Assembly (NCBI GenBank): GCA_039707465.1 | Contig: CM077651.1 | Span: 18,538,519-18,602,518, forward strand | Reading direction: 5' to 3' | Source of the DNA: Rhabdophis nuchalis | Lineage: Eukaryota > Chordata > Lepidosauria > Squamata > Natricidae | Length of the DNA stretch: 64,000 nt | Part shown: piece after piece, positions 42,048 to 53,588 of the stretch | Position numbering within the stretch: position 1 is the first letter of the stretch | How the letters are laid out: every line of letters starts with the position of its first letter | Position numbers and translations under genes: made by a program | Notes under the pieces: model-generated | The model's input: the letters and a program-made list of their open reading frames with translations, nothing else | The model's database searches: none | What the model was told of the DNA's origin: nothing

Positions 42048-42366
42048 AGGATTAGGATTTATTGGATTTATATGCCGCCCTTCTCCCAAAGGACTCAGGG
42101 CGGCGCACAACATAAAAACACATATTACAAAAGTTAAAAAAAAGATTAAATAGTAAATCCAATAACCAATTGACAATTTACAATTACATTTAAAATTAAA
42201 TTAAAAATTAACAATTAAAATTAATAGTTTTTTTTACTCAGGCCAGGCCGGCTTGCTGGAGAAGCCAGCTTTTTAGGGCACGCCGGAAGGAAGGGAGGTC
42301 GAGAGTTATGCGAAGCTCGGGGGGTAGCTCATTCCAAAGGTAAGGAACTCCCACAGAGAAGGCTTT
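42048..42366 (-). mobile_element. L2 LINE 3' end with (AATCC)-type tail
   Basis: 'ttggatttatatgccgccct' and 'ctcagggcggcgcacaacat' on plus, same subfamily as 35955-36840, followed by the C-terminal coding edge up to 'cccacagagaaggc'. Confidence 0.88.
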
Positions 42367-42659
42367 AACTTTAATCTATCCAAGCAGTGGAGAAATGCCA
42401 GGAGGACGTCTCCTTCCCACATCAATTGAACAATCTCAAGGATGTAGCATATACTATGACTCTTATTCACCTTATGTTGCCCTGATTTTAGGTCAGCCTG
42501 CTGCCCCAAGAAGGAAGTAGATAGTCAACATGCAAAGGCAGATTTAGATTGCTATGGCTCACAGTGTTATTGGGATTATTCCATCATCATTAAACTAGCT
42601 CTATGCATATTGTATTAAGAAAGAGAGACTATCTATATATCTATTGTATATAAGTCTTT
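42367..42659. other. No feature recognised
   Basis: Spacer between the L2 fragment and Rex1. Confidence 0.4.
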
Positions 42660-42670
42660 AACATATCTCT

Positions 42671-44113
42671 GTGGCTTTATCCCAAAGGCCCTCTAACATC
42701 CAGCCACTCACCCTGGATGAACATCAAGTGAGAGCTGAGCTGAAGGCTGTAAATCCCAACAAAGCTGCAGGTCCAGACAGGGTGTTGGGGAAAGTGGTAA
42801 AAACCTGTGCTGACCAATTAGCAGGGGTTCTGACAAGGATTTTTAACCTCTCCCTGAAACAGGCTAGAGTCCCATCATGCTTGAAAGCAGCTACCATTAT
42901 CCCAGTTCCAAAGACAGCAGCCATAAAAAGCTTGAATGACTATAGACCCATTGCACTGACGTCTATAGTGATGAAGTGCTTTGAGAGACTGGTCCTACAA
43001 CACCTCAGGTCCTGTCTTCCACCAAGTTTTGATCAACACCAGTTTGCGTATAGAAACAACAGGTCGACAGGGGATGCCATCACCACTGCTCTCCATATCG
43101 CACTGAGCCACCTTGAGAAATCTGAGAATTATGTCAGAATGCTTTTTATAGATTATAGCTCGGCCTTTAACACCATCCTACCAGGCATTCTCATTGAAAA
43201 GTTGACTGACCTGAATTTCCCTCCCCTTACTTGTGAATGGATCAAAGACTTCCTGACCGATCGTCCACAAACAGTAAGGGTTGGGTCCTTTACATCTTCC
43301 ACACTGAAGCTCAGCACAGGCTCCCCTCAGGGCTGTGTGCTCAGCCCCTACCTCTACTCACTGTATACATATGACTGCATATCCTCTGATCCATCCAACA
43401 TCATAATAATGTTTGCAGATGACACAACGGTGGTGGGTCTCATAACTGGAGGGGACGAATCAGCATACAGGGAAGAAGTCCAGAAGGTATCCGCATGGTG
43501 CTCAAGAAACAACTTACATCTAAATACTAGCAAGACAAAGGAGATGGTGCTAGATTTCCGGAGGCACAGAGAGGAATCTGCCCCACTGTATATCGAGGGG
43601 GGCTGTGTGGAGAGGGTTTCCTCTTTTAAATTCTTAGGAGTGCTTATTAGCCAAGATCACACCTGGAAAAACAACACGTCTCTGGTGATTGGAAAAGCTC
43701 AACAGAGACTTCATTTCCTTAGAGTCCTGCGGAAAAATCAGGTGGAACAACGGCTGATGACCTCTTTCTATCGGTCCATCATAGAAAGTGTCCTCACATA
43801 TTGTATCACAGTGTGGTATGCTGGTTTAACAGTTGCGGAGAGGAAGGCACTACAGAGAGTGATCAATTCGACACAAGAAACCATCGGTTGCCCTCTGACA
43901 TCACTGGATAACATCGCCAGATCTCGCTGCTTTAGCAGAGCAAGGAAGATTCTCAAAGATGATTCACACCCTGGTTGGTATCTCTTTGCCCTTCTACCAT
44001 CAGGCAGAAGATATCAAAGTATAGCCAGCCGAACGAACAGGTTTAAAGGTAGCTTCTATCCATGGGCTGTGAGACTTTTAAATTCAACCACAATCACTCC
44101 ATGCACATGCTAG
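42671..44113 (+). CDS. Rex1 reverse transcriptase, N-terminally truncated
   Basis: 480 codons open to the natural stop. The first codon is GTG, so this is not a native start; the true protein would begin further upstream with an endonuclease domain. Numbering from this point, RT motifs are 'NDYRPIALTSIVMKCFE' (89-105), 'FIDYSSAFN' with the first catalytic Asp at 161, 'SPQGCVLSP' (218-226) and the catalytic 'FADD' (248-251). 'CSRNNLHLNTSKTKEM' (277-292) and a C-terminal region up to 'PWAVRLLNS' follow. All key RT residues are intact and no stop has arisen, which suggests a fairly young insertion. Without the endonuclease it is not autonomous. Confidence 0.88.
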   Translation: MALSQRPSNIQPLTLDEHQVRAELKAVNPNKAAGPDRVLGKVVKTCADQLAGVLTRIFNLSLKQARVPSCLKAATIIPVPKTAAIKSLNDYRPIALTSIVMKCFERLVLQHLRSCLPPSFDQHQFAYRNNRSTGDAITTALHIALSHLEKSENYVRMLFIDYSSAFNTILPGILIEKLTDLNFPPLTCEWIKDFLTDRPQTVRVGSFTSSTLKLSTGSPQGCVLSPYLYSLYTYDCISSDPSNIIIMFADDTTVVGLITGGDESAYREEVQKVSAWCSRNNLHLNTSKTKEMVLDFRRHREESAPLYIEGGCVERVSSFKFLGVLISQDHTWKNNTSLVIGKAQQRLHFLRVLRKNQVEQRLMTSFYRSIIESVLTYCITVWYAGLTVAERKALQRVINSTQETIGCPLTSLDNIARSRCFSRARKILKDDSHPGWYLFALLPSGRRYQSIASRTNRFKGSFYPWAVRLLNSTTITPCTC

Positions 44114-44212
44114 TTTTTTCTTTTTTCTTTTCTCTCTTTTTTGTTTCTGTTATAATTTTGCACCAGTGAAGTTAAAACCAATTTCATTGTAATTTTTACA
44201 ATGACAATAAAG

Positions 44213-44282
<70 letters not shown>
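44213..44282. repeat. (ATT)n microsatellite, Rex1 tail
   Basis: About 23 pure ATT units directly after the Rex1 3' UTR. Confidence 0.97.
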
Positions 44283-44285
<3 letters not shown>

Positions 44286-44655
44286 CCACAACTGGGGCCA
44301 GAATTTCCACTGCTAAACAAGGCAGTTGTTAACTGAGTTGCACCCTAGTTTAGGATCTTTTTTGTTATGGTTGCTAAGCGAATCATGCAGTTATTAAGTG
44401 AATCGTGTGGCCATTAAGAGAATCCAGCTTCCCCCATTGATTCTGCTTGTTGGTTGGGAAGGTTGCAAATGGCAATCATATGAACTCCCCCCCCCCTTCC
44501 CAAGATTCTGCAACAGTCACAAATACATGCCAGTTGCCAAGCTCCCAAATTTCGATCATGTGACCATGGGATGCTGCAATAATTTTAGATGCAACGACCC
44601 AGTTGTATGTCCCTTTTTTCACTGCTGTTGCAACTTCTTAAAAATTCTAAATGGA
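44283..44655. mobile_element. Mariner-type nonautonomous element, ends missing
   Basis: 'gttgctaagcgaatcatgca', 'tgccagttgccaagc' and 'tcgatcatgtgaccatggga' follow the order of the element at 26287. The left terminal repeat is missing where it meets the Rex1 tail, and the right one is decayed. Confidence 0.7.
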
Positions 44656-45032
44656 TGTATGCTATTAATTGTACCACATCAGCATATATTTTTATGTTTT
44701 TGCCTATGTAGAAGTTAGATTTCGTTGACTGCATAAAAATCATTGGGTATATTCCATTAAAATAAATGAAGGAATGCTTCTGGAATGTTTTTTTTTAAGC
44801 CCCAAGGTCTTAGATGTCCTTAAGCTTTGTAAGGAGCAAATTAGATGTATATCCACAACACAAACTGTAGGTATCAGGAAATCCCCAACATGAACAATTT
44901 TAATATATAATAATCAGCGGCCTCTGCACTGCTGATTTCAGGACTAGCAGGGAAATAAGACAAACTAAACTACCTGCTATCATCCCAGAAGTGGGTACAC
45001 AGTAATAAATTTGGAAGGTGAAGATAGAGAAG
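44656..45032. other. No feature recognised
   Basis: Nothing named in this short stretch. Confidence 0.4.
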
Positions 45033-45069
45033 ATTAGAACATTTTATATATGAGGAAATTCCAAAGTTT
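45033..45069 (+). repeat. Perfect 37-bp inverted repeat, left arm
   Basis: Begins 'attagaacattttatatatg' and is the exact reverse complement of 45983-46019, 914 bp away. Similarity stops sharply at both ends of the arm. Confidence 0.95.
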
Positions 45070-45982
45070 ACAATTACTTTTGTAAGCGAACAAAAAATAA
45101 AGTTTTATTGCTATTGCTTGTTGAAAATGCCACTCATTTGTCTAAAAATCGAGTGAAAGAAACATTTTTTAAAAGCCTGTGCCTTTTTCTACCTGACTTC
45201 AGCAACAGCCGCAGAACTAATGCGGTTGGAAGTTTAAGGGTAATGACAAATATTAAGGAAGAGTTTGACCAAACTGAGATACTTTAATTTGGAAAATCAA
45301 GCAGATAATAAGAGTTATGACAAAGGAGTTAAACAATGAGTGGCAGAAAGCTTCACATAAAATGTATTCATCTGTTCGTGCTGATTAAACGAAAGCACTC
45401 ATCTTCCCACAGAACAAATTGGTTCATCTCTGGAATACATTGGGAAGTTTCACCACTTAGGATATATTATATGTGCATTTTAATGTTAGACCAGGTAAAT
45501 GAGCTCCTTCCATTGAAATGAAGAAGACTTTTGTGAGAAAGCTCTGCCTATTATTTAAGATATTTAAACTTAATAACTGGAGCAGCAGGGGTTGTGCAGT
45601 GAGCCAAAACACATAGTTGCGGTTGATTGGTTGGAGAGTGTTGGTGCCTGTGTGAGGCAATCTGCGCTGTGATTGGTTGCTGTGGATGTAGAGGGGGAGT
45701 TTCTTTTCCCCCGCACCTTTTTTCTCGTGTGTCCTCTTTGTGCCCTTTGATTTTTACCTCATGATGTTCCTGTTTGCTTGACTATTTTGTTTGCATCTAA
45801 ATATAGATGTAAAATATATTTTATTTATATAAAACTACAAGCTCGTGTCAGCATCTCTGACTTCATTTGCACATCTTCATTTGCACAGTGTTCCCTGACA
45901 CTATTTCTGGCTTTGACCAACGATAGAAAAAACAAAACAAAAAACCTTTCCCTAGTAAAAGCTTAGGTTCAGTATGGGGTCA
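45070..45982. other. Segment enclosed by the 37-bp inverted repeat
   Basis: Unrecognised. Two 'gattggttg' blocks (about 45625 and 45671), each an inverted CCAAT box, lie 46 bp apart ahead of an AT-rich stretch. They hint at an LTR-like promoter, but ends and target duplication are not found. Confidence 0.35.
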
Positions 45983-46019
45983 AAACTTTGGAATTTCCTC
46001 ATATATAAAATGTTCTAAT
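45983..46019 (-). repeat. Perfect 37-bp inverted repeat, right arm
   Basis: Exact reverse complement of 45033-45069 with no mismatch. Confidence 0.95.
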
Positions 46020-47076
46020 TTCATACATATTCCAGGAGGGAAATAATCAGATTTCAGAAAGGATTTTTTTATTTGCATTCAGTTTATTGAGGGAAAATTA
46101 AGTATAGCGTTAATATTAATGAGAGTTTGAAGAGAATATGCATGCATTTTAAAACTAGGACATGTATTCAACATAAGGAAAACACAAAAACAGCAACTAA
46201 GCACTGCAAATGAACAATCACAAAAATCCATTGAGTCTATTTTAATAAGTTCATTTTTCTCTTGTAAATAACAGCATTTCTGGGGAACAGAAACTTCCAC
46301 CCCAAAACAAGCCAATTTGAAATAGATAAATCACTGTGCTACTTTAGAGAAAGCTAAAAACAAAACATGGACATTTTAAAATGATATTTTGTACAGTATC
46401 TCTAGACACTGTCTCTAGGGTCTTATTAAAACCAATATGAAATCTGGTGCCTGTCAACTAAGAAGTAAATATCACTGAGTTGTGGGGAACTTACTTTTGG
46501 GATATAATGTAGCCAGTTGCAGCTTGTGTGGGGGGGCGGGGCGGGGGGGAGGTTGGAAAATGTTTATAAGTTCATATTTAAAATCTTTTTTTAGTATTGT
46601 TTATCCTTCAAATTAGGTACATTTTTACAGAGGAGTTGCAGCATTTATGAAAAAAATGCTGAGAATCATAAAACATGATTGATCTCAAAATCAAAACCAA
46701 ATTCCCAACCACAAATATGGTTCAGAATTATGTTCAGCTATATTGCTGCATTAGCCAAATCCTATACAACTTAAAAGTTTATTTCAGGCTTATCTGACTA
46801 AATGCCACTTGAACACTTATTAAGCCAGAAATTTAGCTGTCTTTTGTGGCTATACTTTGGTACATGCATGCTTGAATAGTATAGAAAGTAATGTGGTTTC
46901 CAGAAATTGTATGCATGAGGTTCCAGTTTGCACAGATTCTTCCTCCCCTCTAAAAGAGTGCAAATTACTTGTAGATTTAATGCATTTGAAAAGAGGTATG
47001 TAGCTCACAAGTTATCTTAAACTCCAGAAGTTAAATTCATGTTTTGTTTTGTTTTAAAACATGCAAGGACGCTTTC
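46020..47076. other. No feature recognised; one G-rich tract
   Basis: At about 46528-46555 runs of G7, G4, G7 and two GG pairs are closely spaced and could form a G-quadruplex. Otherwise AT-rich with no repeat family. Confidence 0.5.
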
Positions 47077-47138
47077 TAATAATAATATAATAATAATCGA
47101 ATTTATTAACCGCTCCCTCTCCCCACAGGGACCCGGGG
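47077..47138 (-). mobile_element. L2 LINE, about 60-bp 3' end
   Basis: On plus, an AAT-type tail is followed by 'tttattaaccgctccctctc' and 'acagggacccggggc'. This matches the 3' end of the intact L2 at 34650-34700 almost exactly, so it is an extremely 5'-truncated insertion of the same subfamily. Confidence 0.85.
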
Positions 47139-47825
47139 CTCTCTATGTGTCTATGCAGCTATATGTTCTCCTTGCTTTCTCTCTCTCTGAGAGAGAAAGA
47201 AAGATGAAAGGATTATGATATGTTTTATCTGTTTTGTTGCCCATCTTTTATGTTTTGTAAGAGACCTGCATCAATTTTTATTTGTAACTTTCCCTAAAGT
47301 GTGCAGAAAACCTTATGTGATGGTATGTGGAATAATCTTGATGGACAAAAGAAAGAAAAATCTGCTTAAGGAATGGTCAGATAACAGTCAGGAGCCCACA
47401 GTTGTTTAGGAGTCAGAAAAAGAAACATAGGAATAACCCACCCAAATTGATCAGCCTATAAAAAAAGACTGCAGGAGATTTATTCTTGCAAGCTTCTATT
47501 AATATATCTTTACAATACAATAGAATTGACCCATCTAGTCATGTTTCTTGTCTGGTTAACCACGAGAGCTGACAACTCACATACAACTTAAATTAATATG
47601 GACTGTGGTAATTAGCATACATAGAAAACTTTTGATAATAATGCAAATTTTCTTGGAGCTCTTGCATTGCCTACTTTTATCCAATTTAGACTTTAACCGT
47701 CTAAATGGTATGCAATTCCATGTTTCTTTTTGCTTGATGTTTCTACAGCTGAAAGAACTTTTTTTATTATTTTGTTGTTAAATTGAAGTGATTTGACAGC
47801 CAATGGGGTTTGATGACTTAACTGT
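47139..47825. other. No feature recognised
   Basis: A short self-complementary 'ctctctgagagag' lies at 47185. No gene or repeat family. Confidence 0.4.
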
Positions 47826-47912
47826 TGGCTAAGAAGCAGGAAGAGCTAAGGTCTAATACTCATTAGCCATAAGGGCTAACTGGGTGACTTTGCACCAGTC
47901 ATTCTCTCTCAC
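47826..47912 (+). mobile_element. SINE 3'-half fragment
   Basis: 'aactgggtgactttgcacca' and 'gtcattctctctcac' match a common squamate tRNA-SINE body ('ctgggtgactttgggccagt...'). The L2 at 47913 begins right at its edge and may have inserted into it. Confidence 0.55.
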
Positions 47913-48388
47913 AATTATTTATTTATTTATTTATTTATTTAAATTTATATCCCGCCCTTCTCCAAGAAGGACCCAGGGCGGCGCACAGGAAAATTTAAAA
48001 ACATACAAAATACAATAAATATAATTTAAAAAACTATTAAATAACCTATCCTGCGCTAAAACCAAATTTTAAAACCCAATTTAAAACTGCCTAAAAGTCC
48101 CCATGGGAGGTTAGGCTAGGCCGGCTTGTTGAAACAAATATGTCTTAAGACATTGGCGGAAGAGGCGGAGGTCGGTGATGGTACGTAATTCAGGGGGTAG
48201 GTCATTCCAAAGGGCTGGGCCCGCCACAGAGAAGGCTCTTCCCCTGGGTGTCGCCAGTCGGCATTGTCCGGCCGACGGCACCCTGAGAAGGCCCTCTCTG
48301 TGGGAGCGTATCGGTCTAAGGGATGTATGGGGCAGGAGGCGGTCTCGCATATAACTAGGCCCCGAGCCATGGAGCGCTTTAAAGATAG
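47913..48388 (-). mobile_element. L2 LINE, 5'-truncated, with (AAAT)n tail
   Basis: A TTTA run on plus (47916-47943), the GC stem ('cccgcccttctcc...cagggcggcgcac') and the C-terminal coding end. On minus the reading 48111-48350 is open: 'RDRLLPHTSLRPIRSH...FRQCLKTYLFQQAGLA'. It is the same subfamily as the 13.2-kb copy. Confidence 0.92.
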
Positions 48389-48570
48389 TTACTCCTACCT
48401 CCCATATTTTTAATGGGAAAATAGGCCCTGTGCTTCACTTATAGAAGTGCTTTCCAAATGAAAATACCAAGTGGCTAAATGTGTGTCTCAAACATAATTT
48501 TAGGACACTTTCAATTATATATGTAAAAGACATAATGACTGAGTGGGAGAATATATGAGTTCTTCCATTA

Positions 48571-48830
48571 TTGTTGTTTTAACCAGTCACGTCCGATTTT
48601 TGGCGACTTTAAAGCAAGTGCTCTTCATGCTACCTTGTCAAGCATAGCTTCTTTCAATTGTTCAATGGTCAACTTTGTATCAGTTTTGATGTTATCAAGA
48701 CAGTATGTTCTTTGCTTGCCTTCCTGTTCCACTAACCATTCCTAGCATCATTGATTTCTCCAATGAATTTGCATGCGTGACATGGCCAAAGGAAATCAGA
48801 CATAATCTTATGAATCCCATTACATTGTGA
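48571..48830. mobile_element. Bov-B-related 3' sequence, diverged
   Basis: 'cacgtccgatttttggcgac' followed at a distance by 'tgacatggccaaagg' resembles the Bov-B/Sauria-SINE 3' region ('gtgtccgactcttggcgacc...tggccaaag'). No coding part. Orientation left open. Confidence 0.5.
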
Positions 48831-50848
48831 GTCCTCTCATTACAATGTTCCAAACACAAGTACAGCGGAGTGATAAGTTGGCTTTTCTGGTTCCTTCAAG
48901 AAAGTAATCCTAAGCCTTCCCATGCAATCACTGCTGACACTTCTGGGAATAGCCTGATCTCCCATAGGAAATTCCTTTCTCCACCTGTACCTAGGAGAAA
49001 GAAAATAGAAAAAGAATAGAGCTCCTTTGCTCACCACTTTCCAGGAACTTAGCAGAGTGCCTGGGATATATGAGATACAGGAGGTTTATCTCTTTCTTAT
49101 CTGAACCTTTTGGGATACATGCTCCTCCTTCACTACACTACAATAACCTCTTGGGATGTGTTCTCCCTCTTTACTACAGAAATCATTCCACTGATGAGAT
49201 GCTTAATATATCCCTTGGCAGTAGTAGCCATGTCTGCCCCCAAACTGGAGAAGGTTAGTGGTGTTTCTGCCACTTGCTGAATTTACTGTATGCTTCTTGC
49301 CTAGCTTTGAGTTTTACTTGCTGGACACATGATCATTCTGAATTTAATCCCATATTTGCATTATTTATATGCCACTTTTCCAGCAGGGTCCCTGAGGCAG
49401 TGAACTGTACATTTGCAATCATAACAATCCAGGAAATTGTGATTCTGAAAATCCGCAAAACAAATTCTGCAATAGATATTAAAAAAAAAGAAACTAGAGC
49501 TGTTACTGGTTGCCTTGTACTAAATAGATAAGATAACCTCCAGCTAGCTGAAATACTTAGGTGTCATTTAATATGTGTTGTGTAGGGACATCTTGTAGCT
49601 TCCATCAGATTCATTAAGCTGGAAATGAATTTGAAATTTAATCAGCATGGTCTACCTTGGTAGCAGCATTATAAGTAAGTCTTCATCTGGAAGTGATTGT
49701 AAGTTTAGATCTTGTGTTCTATCTACTACATTCATTTCTGAGAGTCAGAAACAATGGTAGAAATCAACATTCAACATATTTGGTCATCAGTACACTTCTG
49801 ACACATTTCTTTGTTTACTAGGCAGAAAATAAAGTACTTTCTGATAAGAGGTAGAATATCTTGTACCCGTTTCTGAGTTTGGATTACATTGGTAAGTTTC
49901 TAGAAAATAAAATAAAAAGTTCAGTAGTTAGGAATTATGATAAAGAAGCATGAGAAAAAAGTAAATTTATTGTACATCGAGCTGTAATAAATATGTATAT
50001 TTTACAATGCTAGGCTATACATGTTTATGATATCAGTTTATTTTTTCTAGCTCATAATAAAGAGAAAGTGTTTTTAAGCAGGTTGATATATAATTTGAAA
50101 GTTCAGTTTTAACTGCTACTATCTGTAGGACTGTATTATATAGGAGAAAATAATATCTTACAAATAAAATGAGACAGAAGTTAATTAACTACAACTCAAT
50201 ATATGATTTATAAATCCAACCTTAGCTTTAGCCTATGTATAAAATTTCAGCAAATGGTATATTAAATCATTGTCTGCACTATTACTTATACCTTAACATC
50301 AGCAAAACATAATTGGATCTATGCCTTGGAAAGCACCTTTAGAAATGATCTGTATCTTTGTTCCTGCATGTTGAGTTGGTATGTTTAGTATAGTTTGTTG
50401 AAACTGTGGCTCAGGCATATATCTTGCTAATGAGCCTGAAATTTGTGATTGTCTAATATACTTATTAATTATTATACAATTATGTATAATGATTGATCTA
50501 TAAAACAGTTGGGGCTTATGAATCAGAGTTTCTCCATGCAAGGACTGACATCACAAACTTTTTTCTGCTGCTCCTTTGTGAATGTATAAATAAGTGAGCA
50601 AATGGAAACTTGGCAAATTATTTTAATATATTATAATCTCTGCTGAGATAGAGCAGATTTAGTAGAAGAAAATGCACAGTTCTCATCCACAACAAAAAGA
50701 TACTGCATCTAATTATGCACAAATAGAACTGGGCTAGCACCCTATGTACAGCTTCTGTAAAGGAACTCTTGAGTTATTGCCAAGGTTCTTTCATACAAGC
50801 CACTGGCTTTACTTTGCCTTCATTATGCTATGGGTTTGTTATCCAATT
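48831..50848. other. No feature recognised
   Basis: About 2 kb. A weak L2-3'-end-like line ('atttatatgccacttttcca...gtccctgaggcagtgaac') lies at 49358-49410. Nothing else. Confidence 0.45.
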
Positions 50849-51030
50849 GATTGGTTATGTATCATCAAGTTGTTCTTGTTTCTTAGTGACCACATGCATC
50901 ATCTCCATTATGATCTGTCCGCACCTGGTCTTTCAGAGCTTCCAATGGGGCATCAATTGCTAGTGTAACTCAGTTAATCCACTTTTTGCTGTCTGTCCTC
51001 TTCTTCTCTTTCCTTCAATTGTATTTATAT
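50849..51030. mobile_element. Bov-B-related sequence, second copy
   Basis: 'tcttagtgaccacatgcatc' and 'atctgtccgcacctggtctt' parallel the Bov-B-type 3' region. Diverged and without coding sequence. Confidence 0.45.
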
Positions 51031-52106
51031 AGAAAATATAAAATGATTGTTGACCATAGACAGTGAAAAAAATTAGGAAGGGAGGAATCACAGAAACTGG
51101 GATATGCGAATGAATGAGTTCCTACCAATGCAGAACACCTCGCTCTACAATGTAAAACCAATTTTGTGTCTCTGTGTTTGCTTTTTGCTTCCCCTAAAAG
51201 AGGTAGGGGAAATTATTATTCTTTCCAACCATAGTTCATTTCTTGCATGAAATAGCTAACTATTGTTTACTCAGTTCAATAAATTGGGGCTGTTGCGTCC
51301 TACTCTCCTTATGTTTCAAATCTCTATGCTTTTAAGTTGCCCATTGCTCACTTAAGCTTGGGTAACATATTCACATTATATGCATAGGCAAATTATGAAA
51401 TATTAAGCAAGACGGAGACTTATTAGGAACAGAGACGTGGATCTAAAAGCTTCCTTCCCTACATGCCTTGTAAAATAGAACATCTAGCATGTCACAAACA
51501 TCATTCCTATCAACCACTTTAAATGGTGGCAGGGAGAGGGATTTTATTTCTTGAAATTCTTTGTTTTTAATAAATATTACAGAAGATTTTGAACGTTCAG
51601 TATTTTGATTGCCTGGTCTGTAGTACAGTTATCTTTCTAAAAATATCATTAGAAATAATTTATGGGTTGAGTAACCTAAACATAAGTACTGTGGTTAGAA
51701 AGAAAGTTGAACAACCACAAAATGCATTGGTTATAACTATAATTGTTAATATTCTTCTGATCTTGAAATAAACAAATACTGTGACAGTGAGAAGAGATTT
51801 TTAGGTCCCCATTGTTCCTCCAACTTACAAAAATCAAGCTTTTTTGTTTGAGCTGTGTGCATGTGTGGGGGGAGCTATTGGCTATTTCATTTGTTTCAAA
51901 CTGAGCAATTAGAAACAAACAATATGTACTACAGTACACTATACCATACTACATCCTGCAGGTCACAGAGTTGTTTATGTCATCCTCCTCTTTTCACAGA
52001 ATATATGTTGCAAAAATGCTTTGGCACTCAGCATCTCTGGTGTCCCAGTTGGTGAAGATGACTGGAAGCCAAAACTTCACCCTGCAGCATGCCTTATGTC
52101 AACAAA

Positions 52107-52107
<1 letters not shown>
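51031..52107. other. No feature recognised
   Basis: AT-rich with no motif seen. Confidence 0.45.

Positions 52108-52148
<41 letters not shown>
52108..52148. repeat. (CA)20 microsatellite
   Basis: Pure CA dinucleotide run. Confidence 0.98.
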
Positions 52149-52150
<2 letters not shown>

Positions 52151-52404
52151 TAATTGGGAGTTGTGGAAGACCAAGAAATAGAAAACAGCACACATGTACA
52201 TATGTAAGCTGTTCAGGACACCATCTCTAGATCTTGATTATTTTTTTTGCTACAATTTTTTTTGCTTCTTCCAGGACACATATTTAAACACATACTGTAT
52301 GGTGCTAAAATGGTACAAGACTATTCCTGTGTACTGGAAAGTAAATCCAATAGGATTTTAATATTTCAACAGATAGACAATCACAAACTGTTCTATAAAT
52401 CCTC

Positions 52405-52620
52405 AATGACTTGATAGCAGTATCCCAGTATTTGAAGAGCTGCCACAAAGAAGACGGGGCCAACTTATTTTCCAAAGCACCAGAAGGCAGGCAAGAAACT
52501 AATCAAGGAGAAAAGCAACCTGGAATTAAGAAGAAACTTCCTAACAGTGAGAACAATTAACCAGTGGCATGGAATGCCTTCAGACGTTGTGGGTTCTTCA
52601 TCACTGGAGGCAAAGAAACA
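52405..52620 (+). mobile_element. CR1 LINE 3' UTR fragment
   Basis: 'ttgatagcagtatcccagta', 'gccacaaagaagacggggcc', 'ggagaaaagcaacctggaat' and 'gagaacaattaaccagtgg' are CR1 3' UTR text in order. The terminal block is missing. Confidence 0.85.
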
Positions 52621-52870
52621 AAGATTGCAATCTGATCCTATTGCAATCATCCTGGTCCACAGGTATTTGAGATAAGGAAATACAATGGCATCTGAACTGA
52701 ATGTGTATGGAAAAAAACCCAAGATGGAGCCACACTTTTGTATATGTTGCAAATATAATGCACACTAAATGGGAGGATACTTTTATCATATGATCATGTA
52801 GACATGATCACCATCTTGACTCTTCCCCTCAACCCTGAAAATCACCAGCTGCTTTAGTCATAGTGCTGGT

Positions 52871-53350
52871 CTTGTAATGTTGAAAACAGGCAAGGAACAG
52901 TCTGAATCAATCAGATTTTATTATGATTATTGTTGTTTTTAAAACAATTGATTCAAATTGTCCCCTGCTTATTTATCCATTTGATTGTTTAACTTTCAAT
53001 GCTACCGCTGCTGGAACCAGAAAAAGCTTGTCCCCACTTGACCCGAAAAGGGAGGAAAAAATATCAGTGCTTCTTACTATCCCCATTTGGAGGACACATT
53101 GCAGTTGTGTTGATTTATCTAGCCATTTGCAAAAAAAAAAAAAAAAAAAAAAAGTACTTGTTGCAGGACCTTCTTGTGGGAATAGTCATTTGTTCTACTA
53201 GCTATGTCAGAGCAAGGACGGCATTTTGGCATTGCTGCAACGTGGTGTTTTTTTAATACTGCAAGCCATTGTTGTGACATAGCTTTTTTTACCATTTGAG
53301 TAGGTGGAAGAAAACCGTGGGTGTGTGGGGACATGTGTGTTAATGGCTCA
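52871..53350. repeat. Unclassified repeat, copy 1, with A23 run
   Basis: 'gaaaacaggcaaggaacag' and 'tttttaaaacaattgatt' recur in the same order at 53600-53670. An A23 homopolymer lies inside (53131-53153). I do not recognise the family. Confidence 0.5.
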
Positions 53351-53588
53351 TGTGAATCAAGAAGCAAATGTTTGTTGCAAGCCGCTTATATAAGGAAGGA
53401 TAATTAAGCCAGGAAGCTTTTTCAAGGTTACGAAACAGAGTAAAAACTCATTAGAATGTTTAAAATCATATTTGCTGATATGATCGCCTGAACACATACT
53501 AGACAGTTGCAGGTATTGCATCGCGAGGTTTACATTTAATCTAAAAATACATCCATGCATACATGTATATCCACCCTTGATCTCCTAT

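Larger units (their letters stand above)
42660..44282 (+). mobile_element. Rex1 LINE, 5'-truncated, with (ATT)n tail
   Basis: The RT coding region is followed by a roughly 100-bp 3' UTR ('aatttcattgtaatttttac', 'aatgacaataaag') and about 23 ATT units. This 3' end and the protein wording fit Rex1 (Babar) elements of fish and squamates. The endonuclease half is missing, so the element starts within the RT region. Confidence 0.88.
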
